Source: an uncultured Acidobacteriota bacterium
GTDB lineage: Bacteria > Acidobacteriota > Terriglobia > Bryobacterales > Bryobacteraceae
DNA length: 64,000 nucleotides
Reading direction: 5' to 3'
Assembly (NCBI GenBank): GCA_902825945.1
Contig: CADECY010000036.1
Location: forward strand, 1-64,000
Shown: positions 49,953 to 58,906 of the stretch, piece after piece
How the letters are laid out: each line of letters opens with the position of its first letter
Position numbering within the stretch: position 1 is the stretch's first letter
Notes under the pieces: generated by a model
What the model was told of the DNA's origin: nothing
The model's input: the letters and a program-made list of their open reading frames with translations, nothing else
Databases searched by the model: none
Position numbers and translations under genes: made by a program

Positions 49953-51170
49953 ATGCGAAAACGCCTTGCCATCTCCGCCCTCTTATTGGCCAGTGGTGGA
50001 GCGACTTGGATGGTCTCGCGCTGGGCCCGCGAGGCGAGGCCCGCCTCGCGGCCGCCAGTGTCGAGAGTCTCCGGTGAACGTTCGGTGCGAGCCGTGCGTC
50101 CCGTGCATCCGTTTTCGGTGGTGCCCGGCGGGGTGTTTGGTGGCGAGGAAGTCCGGGATTGGATGCGGCTTGACCCGGTCGTGGCAAGCCACTACGAGGG
50201 CATAGCAGTTGGCGATCTTCGGTCTGTGCGGGTCGCCGTGGAGCGTACGGTTCACGTGTCCTACCGCCGTGGCGACATGGTGTTCTGGACTCCCTACAAG
50301 GTCACGCTGAAGGCCGGTGAGACGGTACTGACCGATGGTGTCAACGAAGTGCGCGCGCGGTGTGGCAACCGGATTTCCGATACGGTGCGGGGCCCGGCCG
50401 AGGCACTCGGAGTCGCGCCGAAAGAGTCAGTCCTCGACGAGACGCTTCCGGGCAATCTTGCGCGCGGCGAGTTTCAGCCCGGCCACGCGCCCGAATGGCT
50501 GGTTGCGGCGGTGAAGGATCCGTCACAGCAGGCCTCGCGCGATGCCGTGGCGATAGCTGGCGGAGGCGCCACCGCTGGTTCGGACTCGTTTGGCGGTGGT
50601 GCGATGGTTGTCGCTGGCGGAGCGGGAGGACTCCTGTCGCTACCTCGCGGTGGAGGCGGCGGCGGTGAATCCACGAGCGGAATTCCACCCGCCGGGTCAG
50701 GCGGAACCAACGAGCCCGGCTCCGGCTCGCCCGGCTCCAGCTCCACGGGCCCCACTGGAGCGACGGGCGCGACCGGAGGCACTGGTTCCGGCGGATCGAC
50801 CGGGCTCCAACTGGCTGGGTCCATCCCGCAACCTGGACTCACGCCGAATCCATGGCTACCGCCCCTCCGCGATTCGATCACCGAAGGGGGTGGAGGCGGC
50901 GCGGGCTCCACGGGCTCTACGGGTCCGGGTGGAAGCGGTTCGGGCGGCAGCGGTTCGAGTGGTGGCACCGCATCGAGGGGTGGTGGAACCGGTTTCACCG
51001 CAGGCAGCGGCTTTACCGGATTCACCGGCGGCACTGGCGGTACCGGCGGGAGCGGATTCACCGGACCCACTTCCTCCATACAGGCCGTGCCCGAGCCCGC
51101 GACGTTCCTTCTCGTCGGCTCGCTACTAGTCTCGATTGGGCTCGTCCGCAAGATGCTGCGAGGAAAATAG
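49953..51170 (+). CDS. Gly/Ser/Thr-rich PEP-CTERM protein
   Basis: 405 residues. A signal peptide (MRKRLAISALLLASGG) is followed by about 170 residues of ordinary sequence (VRVAVERTVHVSYRRGDMVFW), then a long glycine-rich region from about 205 to 365 with collagen-like G-x-T repeats (TGATGATGGTG, GSTGSTGPGG, FTGFTGGTGGTGG). The end is VPEPATFLLVGSLLVSIG followed by LVRKMLRGK, a textbook PEP-CTERM sorting signal. Exosortase should cleave and anchor it, so it may be part of an exopolysaccharide matrix. The exosortase is not in the window. Confidence 0.85.
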   Translation: MRKRLAISALLLASGGATWMVSRWAREARPASRPPVSRVSGERSVRAVRPVHPFSVVPGGVFGGEEVRDWMRLDPVVASHYEGIAVGDLRSVRVAVERTVHVSYRRGDMVFWTPYKVTLKAGETVLTDGVNEVRARCGNRISDTVRGPAEALGVAPKESVLDETLPGNLARGEFQPGHAPEWLVAAVKDPSQQASRDAVAIAGGGATAGSDSFGGGAMVVAGGAGGLLSLPRGGGGGGESTSGIPPAGSGGTNEPGSGSPGSSSTGPTGATGATGGTGSGGSTGLQLAGSIPQPGLTPNPWLPPLRDSITEGGGGGAGSTGSTGPGGSGSGGSGSSGGTASRGGGTGFTAGSGFTGFTGGTGGTGGSGFTGPTSSIQAVPEPATFLLVGSLLVSIGLVRKMLRGK

Positions 51171-51212
51171 CGCCGCTGATTCCAAGAGCGATACAGTATT
51201 AGATCGCCCTTG

Positions 51213-52163
51213 ATGAAACAGCACATCGCTGAACCGTTCTTCGATCCCGGCTCGGAACCGCTCCGATTTCTGCCCGAAGGCCCGCGCCAATTCAGGAACT
51301 ATCCATGCGCGGGAGCCTTTCTCGGTTGGGTCGCGATCCAACATGGCGCAGGCGACGAAACCGGAAGCATCAACGTCCTTGATCTCGAATCGCACGCGAA
51401 CGAGAATCATCCGATGCCGGGCCGGCCTGGATTTTTCGCCGAGACGACGCGCCCAGGAGTCCTGCTGGTGGGGCTCGAGCGGCGTCTGGTCTTCTACGAC
51501 CTGATCTCGCGCTCGATCGAAGATGTTGCGCCGGTGACCGATGACCGCCGCTGTGTGATCAATGAAGGAATGGCGGTACCCGGCGGTGCGTTGTTCGGCA
51601 CCAAGAACCTTACGTTCGATGCGCCGGTCGCCGAAGTCTACTTCTTTGACGCGGCCACCCGCCGCGTGCGAATGGTTCTCGGCGGTCAGATCTGCTCGAA
51701 CGGAAAGCATCTCTACGAGCGCAACGGAACTCGTTACCTGGCCGACATTTGCAGTTTCAAACAAGCTGTCACCCGCTACCGCGTCGGCCGTGACTGGACC
51801 CTAGAGGCCGAAGCCAAGATCGTCGACCATGCGGGGCAGGGAATCTACCCCGACGGAATGCGGTCGAGCGGCGAATCGCTGATCGTCGCTTTCTACGATC
51901 CGCGACCGATGCCGAACGGACACGCCAGGCGATATGGAATCGACACTGGTGAACTGCTCGACGAATGGGTGATCCCCGGATCGCCCCGCGTCACCTGTCC
52001 TGAATTCGTGACCGTCGCAGGCCAGACAAAGCTGCTTTTCACGACCGCGATCGAGGGCATGCCGGAGGAGATTCGCCGCATTGCGCCTTTCGCCGGGCAC
52101 TTGTTCCTGGGGGGCGCGGACGGTCTGGAAGTCCCTCCTCCGCCGCCGCTGGTTGCGGCGTAG
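51213..52163 (+). CDS. SMP-30/gluconolactonase-like beta-propeller protein
   Basis: The 316-residue protein fits the SMP-30/gluconolaconase/LRE family of six-bladed propellers: PRQFRNYPCAGAFLGWVAIQHG, CVINEGMAVPGGALFGTKN, GGQICSNGKHLYERNGTRYLADI, GIYPDGMRSSGESLIVAFYD and VTCPEFVTVAGQTKLLFTT. Asn/Asp/Glu residues that normally hold the metal are scattered (EGMAVPGG, SNGK, YPDGM). No signal peptide. Lactonase activity is plausible. It precedes the sulfite/nitrite reductase by 36 bases. Confidence 0.75.
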   Translation: MKQHIAEPFFDPGSEPLRFLPEGPRQFRNYPCAGAFLGWVAIQHGAGDETGSINVLDLESHANENHPMPGRPGFFAETTRPGVLLVGLERRLVFYDLISRSIEDVAPVTDDRRCVINEGMAVPGGALFGTKNLTFDAPVAEVYFFDAATRRVRMVLGGQICSNGKHLYERNGTRYLADICSFKQAVTRYRVGRDWTLEAEAKIVDHAGQGIYPDGMRSSGESLIVAFYDPRPMPNGHARRYGIDTGELLDEWVIPGSPRVTCPEFVTVAGQTKLLFTTAIEGMPEEIRRIAPFAGHLFLGGADGLEVPPPPPLVAA

Positions 52164-52199
52164 GCCCCAATTCCGATATAGTTTAGGGAGATTCAAAAC

Positions 52200-54467
52200 A
52201 TGAAGGCCTCCAGCGCACTTTGGAAGCAGTCCCTCGCCGGGCAAATCGCCGAACCCCTGGCCACGGAACTCGACATCTACGAGAACGAGATTCTCCTCAA
52301 AAAACAAGGCAAAATCGACGACAAGGTGTTCGCGGAAACTCGCCTGCGCCGGGGCTCTTACGGCCAGCGGTATGACAACGGCCAGCGCCACGATGGCGTC
52401 GCCGCTCGCAAACTCGAGTTCCCGCAGGCGCTCACCAAAGGTCCCGGCACCGAGTGGGATGCGCCGGGAATGCAGCGCATCAAGATCCCCTACGGCGGAA
52501 TGAATGCGCGCCAGCTCGAAGTGATGGCCGAACTTGCCGAAGAGTACTCGGACGGCATCGCGCACGTCACCACGCGGCAAGACTTCCAACTCCACTTCAT
52601 CCATATCGAAGACGCGCCGTCACTGATGCGGCGGTTGGGCGCGGTGGGCATCACCACTCGCGAAGCGTGCGGAAACTCGGTGCGCAACGTAACGGCCTGC
52701 CACCTCTCCGGCATCTGCCGCACCCAGACGTTCGATGTAACTCCCTACGCCCACGCGCTGACTTACTTCCTTCTCGGACATCCGGACTGCCAGGACTTCG
52801 GCCGCAAATTCAAGATCGCCTTCTCTGGCTGTGCCGGCGAATCCTGCGGCTTGGCCAAACTACACGACATCGGCGCCGTCGCCGCCACGCGCGAAGTGGA
52901 TGGCAAGATCCAGCGTGGATTCCAGTTCTACGTCGCCGGCGGACTCGGCACCGTTCCCCAGCAGGCCCGCCTGTTCGCAGAGTTCCTGCCGGAAGAGGAA
53001 CTGCTCCCGGTCTCGCAATCGATCTGCCGCGTCTTTGCCCGGTTGGGTGAGAAGAAGAACCGCAACACAGCCCGCCTCAAATTCCTGGTGTCCAAACTCG
53101 GACTCGAAGAATTCAAGCGGCTGGTGTACGAAGACCGCAAGACTCTGACTCCCGATCCGCGTTGGACCGCGTATCTCTCCGAACTCGACAAGCTCGACGA
53201 GCAGCCGCTGAAGCCGCCTTCGCTACTGCAAATCGAGCCGACCCGCCCGAAGGATTTCGACGCCTGGTACAAGTCGAACGTTTACCAACAGCGCCAAGGC
53301 GGCTACTCGACGGTGACCGTCGCGCTGCCCCTCGGCGACATCACCTCCGATCAGCTCCGTGTGCTCGCCGATATCACGCGCCAGTATTGCAAGGACACCG
53401 TTCGCACGACGGTCGACCAGAACATGGTGCTTCGATGGATCAGTTCCGGAGACCTGCCAGCGGTCTACCGCGACCTCGCTGCCGCCGGACTCGCGGAGGC
53501 GGGCGCGGGAACGATTGTCGATGTCGTCTCCTGCCCGGGAACCGACACCTGCAAACTCGGAATCTCTTCCTCTCGCGGCCTCAGCGGCGAACTGCGCGAA
53601 CGCCTCGCCGAGAAGCAATTCGTGATGGACGAAGCCATCCGCAGGCTGCACATCAAGGTGAGCGGCTGCTTCAATTCCTGCGGTCAGCACCATGTGGCCG
53701 ACCTCGGCTTCTACGGTGTGAGCCGGAACAAAGGCGGCTACACCGTGCCGCATTTCCAGGTGGTGCTCGGCGGACAATTCGAGAACAATGCCGGATCCTA
53801 CGGACTCGCGATCGGCGCGGTGCCCTCCAAGCGAATTCCGGAAACGGTGGACCGCATCACTGGCCGCTACCTCGCCGAGCGTCAGGGCGAGGAGAGTTTC
53901 CAGGCCTGGATCAAGCGGATCGGCAAAGCCGCGAGCAAAGCAATGATCGAGGATCTGACCGCGGTCCCCGCCCATGACGTTGACCCGAGTTACTATGTCG
54001 ATTGGGCCGATGCGCGCGAGTACACGATCGGCGATATCGGCATCGGCGAGTGCGCGGGAGAGGTCGTCAACCCGATCGATTTCCAACTCGCCGCCTGTGA
54101 GCGCCAGGCGTTCGAGGCGCAGTTGGCGTTGGAATCGGGTGACGTTGCGCGGGCCCAGGGGCTGGCATACGATTCGATGCTACACGGCGCGGTCGCGCTG
54201 CTGAAGCAACGTCTGCCGGTGTTTACCGAGGAGCCCGATCAGGTAGTGAATCTGTTCCGCGAGCAACTGGTCGACACGCAGTTGTTCCATGACCCGTTCG
54301 CGGGCGCCAAGTTTGCCCACTATTTCATCAAGGCGCATGAGAAGCGCGCCGGCGCTGTGTCGGCCGATCGCGCGCATCAGTTGATCGAGGAAGCGCAGTT
54401 GTTCATCGAAGCCAGCCACGCCTGCTATGCGCGGATGCGGCAACAACCCGCTGTGGCGAAGGCATGA
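52200..54467 (+). CDS. Siroheme sulfite/nitrite reductase fused to a HEPN-like C-terminal domain
   Basis: The 755 residues contain the two ferredoxin-like halves of a nitrite/sulfite reductase. Motifs: HVTTRQDFQLHFIHI, RNVTACHLSGICR, FSGCAGESCG, the [4Fe-4S]-siroheme Cys sets CPGTDTCKLGISSSRG (about residue 445) and KVSGCFNSCGQHH (about 489). An additional about 125 residues (630 to 755) are all-helical: AACERQAFEAQLALESGDVARAQGLAYDSMLHGAVALL to AQLFIEASHACYARM, which looks like a HEPN-type domain. No signal peptide, so cytosolic assimilatory activity is likely, with sulfite or nitrite as substrate not separable by eye. A TATAGT hexamer is 17 bases before the ATG. Confidence 0.9.
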   Translation: MKASSALWKQSLAGQIAEPLATELDIYENEILLKKQGKIDDKVFAETRLRRGSYGQRYDNGQRHDGVAARKLEFPQALTKGPGTEWDAPGMQRIKIPYGGMNARQLEVMAELAEEYSDGIAHVTTRQDFQLHFIHIEDAPSLMRRLGAVGITTREACGNSVRNVTACHLSGICRTQTFDVTPYAHALTYFLLGHPDCQDFGRKFKIAFSGCAGESCGLAKLHDIGAVAATREVDGKIQRGFQFYVAGGLGTVPQQARLFAEFLPEEELLPVSQSICRVFARLGEKKNRNTARLKFLVSKLGLEEFKRLVYEDRKTLTPDPRWTAYLSELDKLDEQPLKPPSLLQIEPTRPKDFDAWYKSNVYQQRQGGYSTVTVALPLGDITSDQLRVLADITRQYCKDTVRTTVDQNMVLRWISSGDLPAVYRDLAAAGLAEAGAGTIVDVVSCPGTDTCKLGISSSRGLSGELRERLAEKQFVMDEAIRRLHIKVSGCFNSCGQHHVADLGFYGVSRNKGGYTVPHFQVVLGGQFENNAGSYGLAIGAVPSKRIPETVDRITGRYLAERQGEESFQAWIKRIGKAASKAMIEDLTAVPAHDVDPSYYVDWADAREYTIGDIGIGECAGEVVNPIDFQLAACERQAFEAQLALESGDVARAQGLAYDSMLHGAVALLKQRLPVFTEEPDQVVNLFREQLVDTQLFHDPFAGAKFAHYFIKAHEKRAGAVSADRAHQLIEEAQLFIEASHACYARMRQQPAVAKA

Positions 54468-54475
54468 GGGAGGCC

Positions 54476-54991
54476 ATGCAGCATTTTCGAGTGAAGGTAT
54501 TCGCGAAGACGGCCGAGGGCGTCGATCTCCACGCCGCCATTCCGGTCTTCCACCGCTGGATTCAGAAGAGCGCGCTGCCCGAGTTGTTGATCGACGTGGC
54601 GGACTACCAACACGTGCCGAACGGGCCCGGCGTCATGCTGGTGGGCCACGATTCGCACTACGGGCTCGACCAGACGAAGGGCCGCCTGGGTCTGCTCTAT
54701 ACGCGCCGAACCGTGCTCGCCGGATCGGTTGCCGATCGAATCCGCGCCTCGATCGACGCGGTTCAAACCGCCTGCCGCATGCTCGAAAAAGAACCCGAGT
54801 ACGAGGGCAAGCTGGCGTTCGACTACGGCACGCTGGAGATCAGCGTCAACGACCGCGGGCTCGCTCCGAATACTCCGGAATCGTATGCCGCGCTCGCGGC
54901 GGACGTGTCCGCGGTGCTCGGTCCGGAGTGGACGCTCACGCACGTGGGTGAGCCGCGCGAACTGCTCACTGTTTCCGCGATTCACGGCTGA
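54476..54991 (+). CDS. Unknown protein coupled to the sulfite/nitrite reductase
   Basis: About 171 residues from the ATG at 54476 (GAGGGAGG just upstream); ATG 54464, which overlaps the reductase stop, is the alternative. The sequence is MQHFRVKVFAKTAEG, VFHRWIQKSALPELLIDVADYQHVPNGPGVMLVGHDSHYGLD, and no known domain or catalytic set was recognised. The immediate coupling suggests it helps the reductase, for example in cofactor or electron delivery, but that is inference. It ends 26 bases inside the convergent cytochrome gene. Confidence 0.6.
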   Translation: MQHFRVKVFAKTAEGVDLHAAIPVFHRWIQKSALPELLIDVADYQHVPNGPGVMLVGHDSHYGLDQTKGRLGLLYTRRTVLAGSVADRIRASIDAVQTACRMLEKEPEYEGKLAFDYGTLEISVNDRGLAPNTPESYAALAADVSAVLGPEWTLTHVGEPRELLTVSAIHG

Positions 54992-56675
54992 GTTCGTTTC
55001 GCAGCCACGCCGCGTCTTTGTCCGTGTGGCAAAGCAGGCAGGCGTTGGGGCTGCCGGCGGGTCCGAAGCGTGCTGCCGCTTCGGCGTCCGGGATGTCGGA
55101 GATCGTGTGTGTGCGGGCCTTGAAGCCGACAGTCTCGGTGATGCGCGGCATGTGGCACGACACACATCGCGATGCTTCGATATCGGGTTTGTGGCGCGTG
55201 TGCGCTCGTTTCGACTGGCCGCGATGGCAGCTCACGCACATCGCATCCGGATCGTCCTGGTGCTTCAGCGCCTTCAGGTTCGCCGAAGAATCCGGGGGAT
55301 GCGGATCGTGACAGGTGCCGCAGTGTGCGCCACCCTTTCGATAACACGCTGATCGCTCGAACGCCTCCACGATGAAGGTGGTCTCGCGAAAGCGGCCGTC
55401 GAGATAGAACGCGCGCCGTGAGAATTCGAGAAACGGCCGGCTGTGCTGGGGCAAAGTGAAGTCCGGCGAGGAGCCCGAAAAGTTGAGCTGACCTTGGGGC
55501 CCCTTGCGGAGAATCGCGGACTGCCGGTGACACTGGGCGCAGATCGCCACATAAGGTGCGGCTTCGAGCTTGCGGAAATCGACGGGTGGTTCGTGCGCGG
55601 GCTTGTTCGCCGCGCGCTCCCGGATATGCCCGGCCGAAGGGCCATGACACATCTCGCAGTTCACGCCCGGCTCGGCGAACTTCGCCAGCGGACCCGTTTG
55701 CGCCAACTGGCTCGTATGACAGGGCGCGCAGTTGCGTTGGTAGAGTGGCGCGTCGCTGAACGCGGTGAACCCCGCACTCTGGCGGCGAATCGAGCCGGGC
55801 CGGTCGATCTCGTGCCAATAGTTGAGCCACCGCCCGGTCACGCGATTGTACTGGATGGGGAAAACGTGGATCCGCTCGCCCACGCGCGTCGCGTAGGCTT
55901 GTTGCCACTTCGAGCCGATCGTGTAATCGACTGGCAGTCGTTTGCCGGCTGTCTCGAAGTAGTGGCGTCCTCTCGCGAGCAGGGGCCGCAGCCCTTCGAT
56001 CGTCGCGCCGGAGAAATCTCCGAATACCGCGCCTGGCGAATACGGCGCGAACATCTTCGCCATTCCCGTCCCGCTGTGGTCGCGATGTTGTTTGGCATGG
56101 CAGCCTTGGCAGGCGGCCGATCCGGCGTATTGCGCGGGTTGGCTCGGGCCGGAGTTGCGGCGTTCGGGCTCCGATCCGCCTGCTGCTCGGGCCGTCAGGC
56201 GCAGCTTCGGCTCGAGTGTATCCCACGCCGCGCGCGAGTAGGCAGCCGGTGGTACGAATCGATCGAGATACTCGAGCGCGAGCGACGCGGTGGCCGCGCT
56301 CGGCTGTCCGAGCGCCTGCTGCGCCCGGGCGAGTGAGGCGAGCAAGAGCGGATTCTCGGGCAGGATCCGCAGCGATCGTTCCGCGTGTTCGAAGGCGCAA
56401 TCGGGCCGCCGCAAATCGATGCACGACTGCGCGGCGACGTCGTAAGCCACCGAGAGAAAAGCCGAGGCTCCATGCGCGGCGATGAATCGCTCGGCTCGGC
56501 GCAGCCGATCATCGGGCGACTTCGCCTGGAAGACTTGCTCGAGTGCGGAACGTTCGACGGGATCGGGGATTTGATCGAGTAACCGGTAGGTCTTGCGATC
56601 CGTCTCGAATACGACAGTGTCGATGTCTTGCGCCCGGAGCCAGGCGGCGCAGGCCAGCAACACGAATCGCCTCAC
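54966..56675 (-). CDS. Octahaem cytochrome c with N-terminal TPR-like region
   Basis: The 569-residue protein has a signal peptide (MRRFVLLACAAWLRAQ), about 130 residues resembling TPRs (CAFEHAERSLRILPENPLLLASLARAQQALG) and eight CxxCH motifs at about 188 (CQGCH), 315 (CAPCH), 338 (CEMCH), 378 (CAQCH), 451 (CGTCH), 479 (CVSCH), 504 (CVSCH) and 545 (CLLCH). The spacing is loosely like cytochrome c554/multihaem electron carriers. It should be periplasmic and may carry electrons or act on a small N or S substrate. The start codon lies 34 bases from the divergent sigma factor gene. Confidence 0.87.
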   Translation of the reverse strand: MRRFVLLACAAWLRAQDIDTVVFETDRKTYRLLDQIPDPVERSALEQVFQAKSPDDRLRRAERFIAAHGASAFLSVAYDVAAQSCIDLRRPDCAFEHAERSLRILPENPLLLASLARAQQALGQPSAATASLALEYLDRFVPPAAYSRAAWDTLEPKLRLTARAAGGSEPERRNSGPSQPAQYAGSAACQGCHAKQHRDHSGTGMAKMFAPYSPGAVFGDFSGATIEGLRPLLARGRHYFETAGKRLPVDYTIGSKWQQAYATRVGERIHVFPIQYNRVTGRWLNYWHEIDRPGSIRRQSAGFTAFSDAPLYQRNCAPCHTSQLAQTGPLAKFAEPGVNCEMCHGPSAGHIRERAANKPAHEPPVDFRKLEAAPYVAICAQCHRQSAILRKGPQGQLNFSGSSPDFTLPQHSRPFLEFSRRAFYLDGRFRETTFIVEAFERSACYRKGGAHCGTCHDPHPPDSSANLKALKHQDDPDAMCVSCHRGQSKRAHTRHKPDIEASRCVSCHMPRITETVGFKARTHTISDIPDAEAAARFGPAGSPNACLLCHTDKDAAWLRNELSRESRKQ

Positions 56676-56709
56676 CCTACGAAGTTATCATTGAAAGAAG
56701 GCCAGATCC

Positions 56710-57222
56710 ATGACCACCACGCGGGAACGGATTCTCTCGGCGATCCGTGAAAGGATCGTGGCCTATGCGACATCTCGTATAGGGAGAGACTCCGCGGAGG
56801 ATCTCGCTCAGGAGGCGCTGCTCGTGCTGGAACAGAAATACAGCCACCTCGATTCGATGGAGGATCTGCTGCCGGTCTGTTTCCAGGTGCTGCACTTCAA
56901 GATGCGCGATTTCCGCCGCAAAACGGCGCGGCGCGGCGAGTATGACTCGGTGCCGGTGGACGGGCTTCCTCTCGCGGACGGACGCCGCGATCCCGCCGAA
57001 GAGGCCGAACGCGAAGAGACGCTCCAGCGGCTGCGGAAGGCTCTCTCCAAGCTGGGCGGGCGCTGCCAGGAACTGATGCGGATGAAGCTGCAAGGGCGCA
57101 GCTTCCCCGAAATCCAGCGCCTGTTGAAGGTCGAAAAGATCAATACCGTCTACACGTGGGACTTTCGCTGCCGGCAGGAACTGCTCGAGCGGATGGGTGG
57201 AAACTGGGAGGTACGGCGATGA
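56710..57222 (+). CDS. ECF-type RNA polymerase sigma factor
   Basis: 170 residues. Sigma region 2 is IVAYATSRIGRDSAEDLAQEALLVLEQKY and LPVCFQVLHFKMRDFRRKTARRG; region 4 is LSKLGGRCQELMRMKLQGRSFPEIQRLLKVEKINTVYTWDFRCRQELLERM. It should direct a small regulon, perhaps together with the membrane-bound partner encoded directly after (ATGA overlap). GGCCAGATCC-type spacing before the ATG gives no strong ribosome site. A TTATCAT hexamer precedes it. Confidence 0.88.
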   Translation: MTTTRERILSAIRERIVAYATSRIGRDSAEDLAQEALLVLEQKYSHLDSMEDLLPVCFQVLHFKMRDFRRKTARRGEYDSVPVDGLPLADGRRDPAEEAEREETLQRLRKALSKLGGRCQELMRMKLQGRSFPEIQRLLKVEKINTVYTWDFRCRQELLERMGGNWEVRR

Positions 57223-58457
57223 CCGCGCGCGAAGCCGAGTTGCTGCTCGGCGGCTACGCTGCGGGCATCCTCACGGACGAGGAAAGGTCCGGGCTGTTCG
57301 CCGCGGCGCTCGACAATCAGGCGCTGTTCGACGCGCTTGTGGACGAGGAGGCGTTGCGATCGCTGATGGCCGATCCGCGCTCGAGGGCCGAGTTGCTGCG
57401 CGCGGTGACGGCGGAATCGGACGATCCGGCGTTGAACGTCGGCGAAGAGCAGTTCGATTTCGCCCGGACGCGCTCGATGATGCCGGCGGCGGGAGTTCCC
57501 CGGCAGGCTCCCGTGCCCGTGCCGGCGCGCGAGAGCAGGTGGCGGAGGTTCTTCCGGCTAGCACCGTTGGCAGCGTTCAGCGCGGTGGCGGTCGCGGCGC
57601 TCGGCCTCGTGGTGGTGCTGCGGCCTGGGAAGGCTCCTGACCTTCGGACCGCCAAGGTTTCGACCCCGAAGGAGATTGCGAGCGAGGCGGCTCGTGGCGA
57701 TGCCATGCCAGCGGCAGCGCCCAAGCCTGATGGCCCGCCTCCTCGAAAGCCCGAGGCGGTCGCGCGCGCGGTGAACTCCTCCGAACTCGAACTGGACGCC
57801 AGGCTTCGTGGGGCGGAAGCGGATCGAGACCAGTTGGCGATGCGCGATCAGGAAAAGCCCAGGACCGTCCAGCAGGCGGAACCGGCGAAGCAGCCGGCTG
57901 CGGTCGCTCTGCCGGCACCCGTCACCGTGCCTGGCGCCGCGCCCTTGCCCCCGTCGCGGTCCCAATCGCAATCGCAATCCCAATCGTTATCGCAGTCCCA
58001 ATCGCTATCGCAGTCGCAGGCGGTCGAAGAGCGCAAGGCCGATCTGGCACGGGCACCCGTTCCACCAGCCGAGCCTCCGGCCGCTCCCCCCGCTCCCGCT
58101 GCACGCCGAAGCGGCCCCTTCGGCGGATCGCTTTCTGGCCTCGGCGCCCGCAAGGAGAACGCGGTTGCCGCGCCTATCGATGTCTGGATCGAGTTCGACC
58201 GGAGCCGAACCACGCAAACGGAATTCAAGGCAGGCGATTCTGTCCGCATCATTGTCGAGGCACGGGTGAGTGGAAGACTGCGATCGACGATCGACGAGAG
58301 CATCGCCGTCTCCACTGACGCTCGCGCCCGCCAGCGTTACACGATTCCTTCCAGCGGTTCGCTTCGTAGCGAAGCAGGCGAACGCGAGGTGGAACTGACA
58401 TTCGAGCCCACCACCGGAGAAGTGCTCCGGAAGACGCTGCGCATTTCGTTCCGGTAG
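57219..58457 (+). CDS. Membrane-anchored anti-sigma-like protein with SQ repeat
   Basis: The 412-residue protein overlaps the sigma gene by 4 bases. The N-terminal about 100 residues (EAELLLGGYAAGILTDEERSGLFAAALDNQALFDALVDEEAL) resemble anti-sigma N-termini without the zinc HxxxCxxC motif. One membrane helix follows (LAPLAAFSAVAVAALGLVVVL, about 112 to 132), then an Ala/Pro-rich linker with an (SQ)n run (about 248 to 267) and a C-terminal beta domain (IDVWIEFDRSRTTQTEFKAGDSVRIIVEARVSG). The linker would span the periplasm to place the sensor domain. Confidence 0.78.
   Translation: MTAREAELLLGGYAAGILTDEERSGLFAAALDNQALFDALVDEEALRSLMADPRSRAELLRAVTAESDDPALNVGEEQFDFARTRSMMPAAGVPRQAPVPVPARESRWRRFFRLAPLAAFSAVAVAALGLVVVLRPGKAPDLRTAKVSTPKEIASEAARGDAMPAAAPKPDGPPPRKPEAVARAVNSSELELDARLRGAEADRDQLAMRDQEKPRTVQQAEPAKQPAAVALPAPVTVPGAAPLPPSRSQSQSQSQSLSQSQSLSQSQAVEERKADLARAPVPPAEPPAAPPAPAARRSGPFGGSLSGLGARKENAVAAPIDVWIEFDRSRTTQTEFKAGDSVRIIVEARVSGRLRSTIDESIAVSTDARARQRYTIPSSGSLRSEAGEREVELTFEPTTGEVLRKTLRISFR
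57960..58019 (+). repeat. In-frame hexanucleotide-like repeat encoding (SQ)n
   Basis: Sixty bases of imperfect CAATCG/CAGTCG/TCGCAA units encode 20 residues of alternating Ser and Gln with two Leu. The unit is 6 bases, so changes in copy number would alter length without a frameshift. Confidence 0.85.
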
Positions 58458-58463
58458 ACGTCC

Positions 58464-58868
58464 TCAATTCCAAAGGTCCGCCATGAGGTCCGCGACGGCG
58501 AATGAATGCCCTGGAAAGACTACTGACGGAATCGACTCGCCCAACCCGAACATCCGTGCACCCGATGCAGCCGACACTTCGATCTGCACCAGTCTCGGAT
58601 AGGCCACCCAAAATTCGCGGCATCGGTTGGCCAAGCACAACTGTTTGGTTTCGGCCAAAGCCTCGGCCGAGTTCGACGGAGAAAGCACCTCGATCACCAA
58701 GTCGGGTGCTCCTCTCCGGGCATCCTCGGGATCGGTAGCCTCACACCTTTCCCTCCGCACGAACGCGAGATCGGCGTAACGTAGCTCATTCTGAGCCAAG
58801 GATCGGTACGGAACCTCCTTGTCGAGGAACCCAAGGTCTTGGGCTAACCGGGATCGGTTGCCTGCCAC
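58464..58868 (-). pseudogene. N-terminally truncated Uma2 family endonuclease
   Basis: The 134 residues show the Uma2 core: ELRYADLAFVRRERCEA, then ARRGAPDLVIEVLSPSNSAEALAETKQLCLANRCREFWV, with the Asp, Glu and Lys of the PD-(D/E)XK-like site. Intact Uma2 proteins are about 180 to 200 residues, so about 60 N-terminal residues are missing. The frame starts at a GTG without ribosome site and is flanked immediately upstream by the esterase gene on the same strand. It is probably a remnant of a gene lost by deletion. Confidence 0.6.
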
Positions 58869-58906
58869 ACCGATGCCGCTGCAGGATTGCGAGACCGGCC
58901 GCGGCG

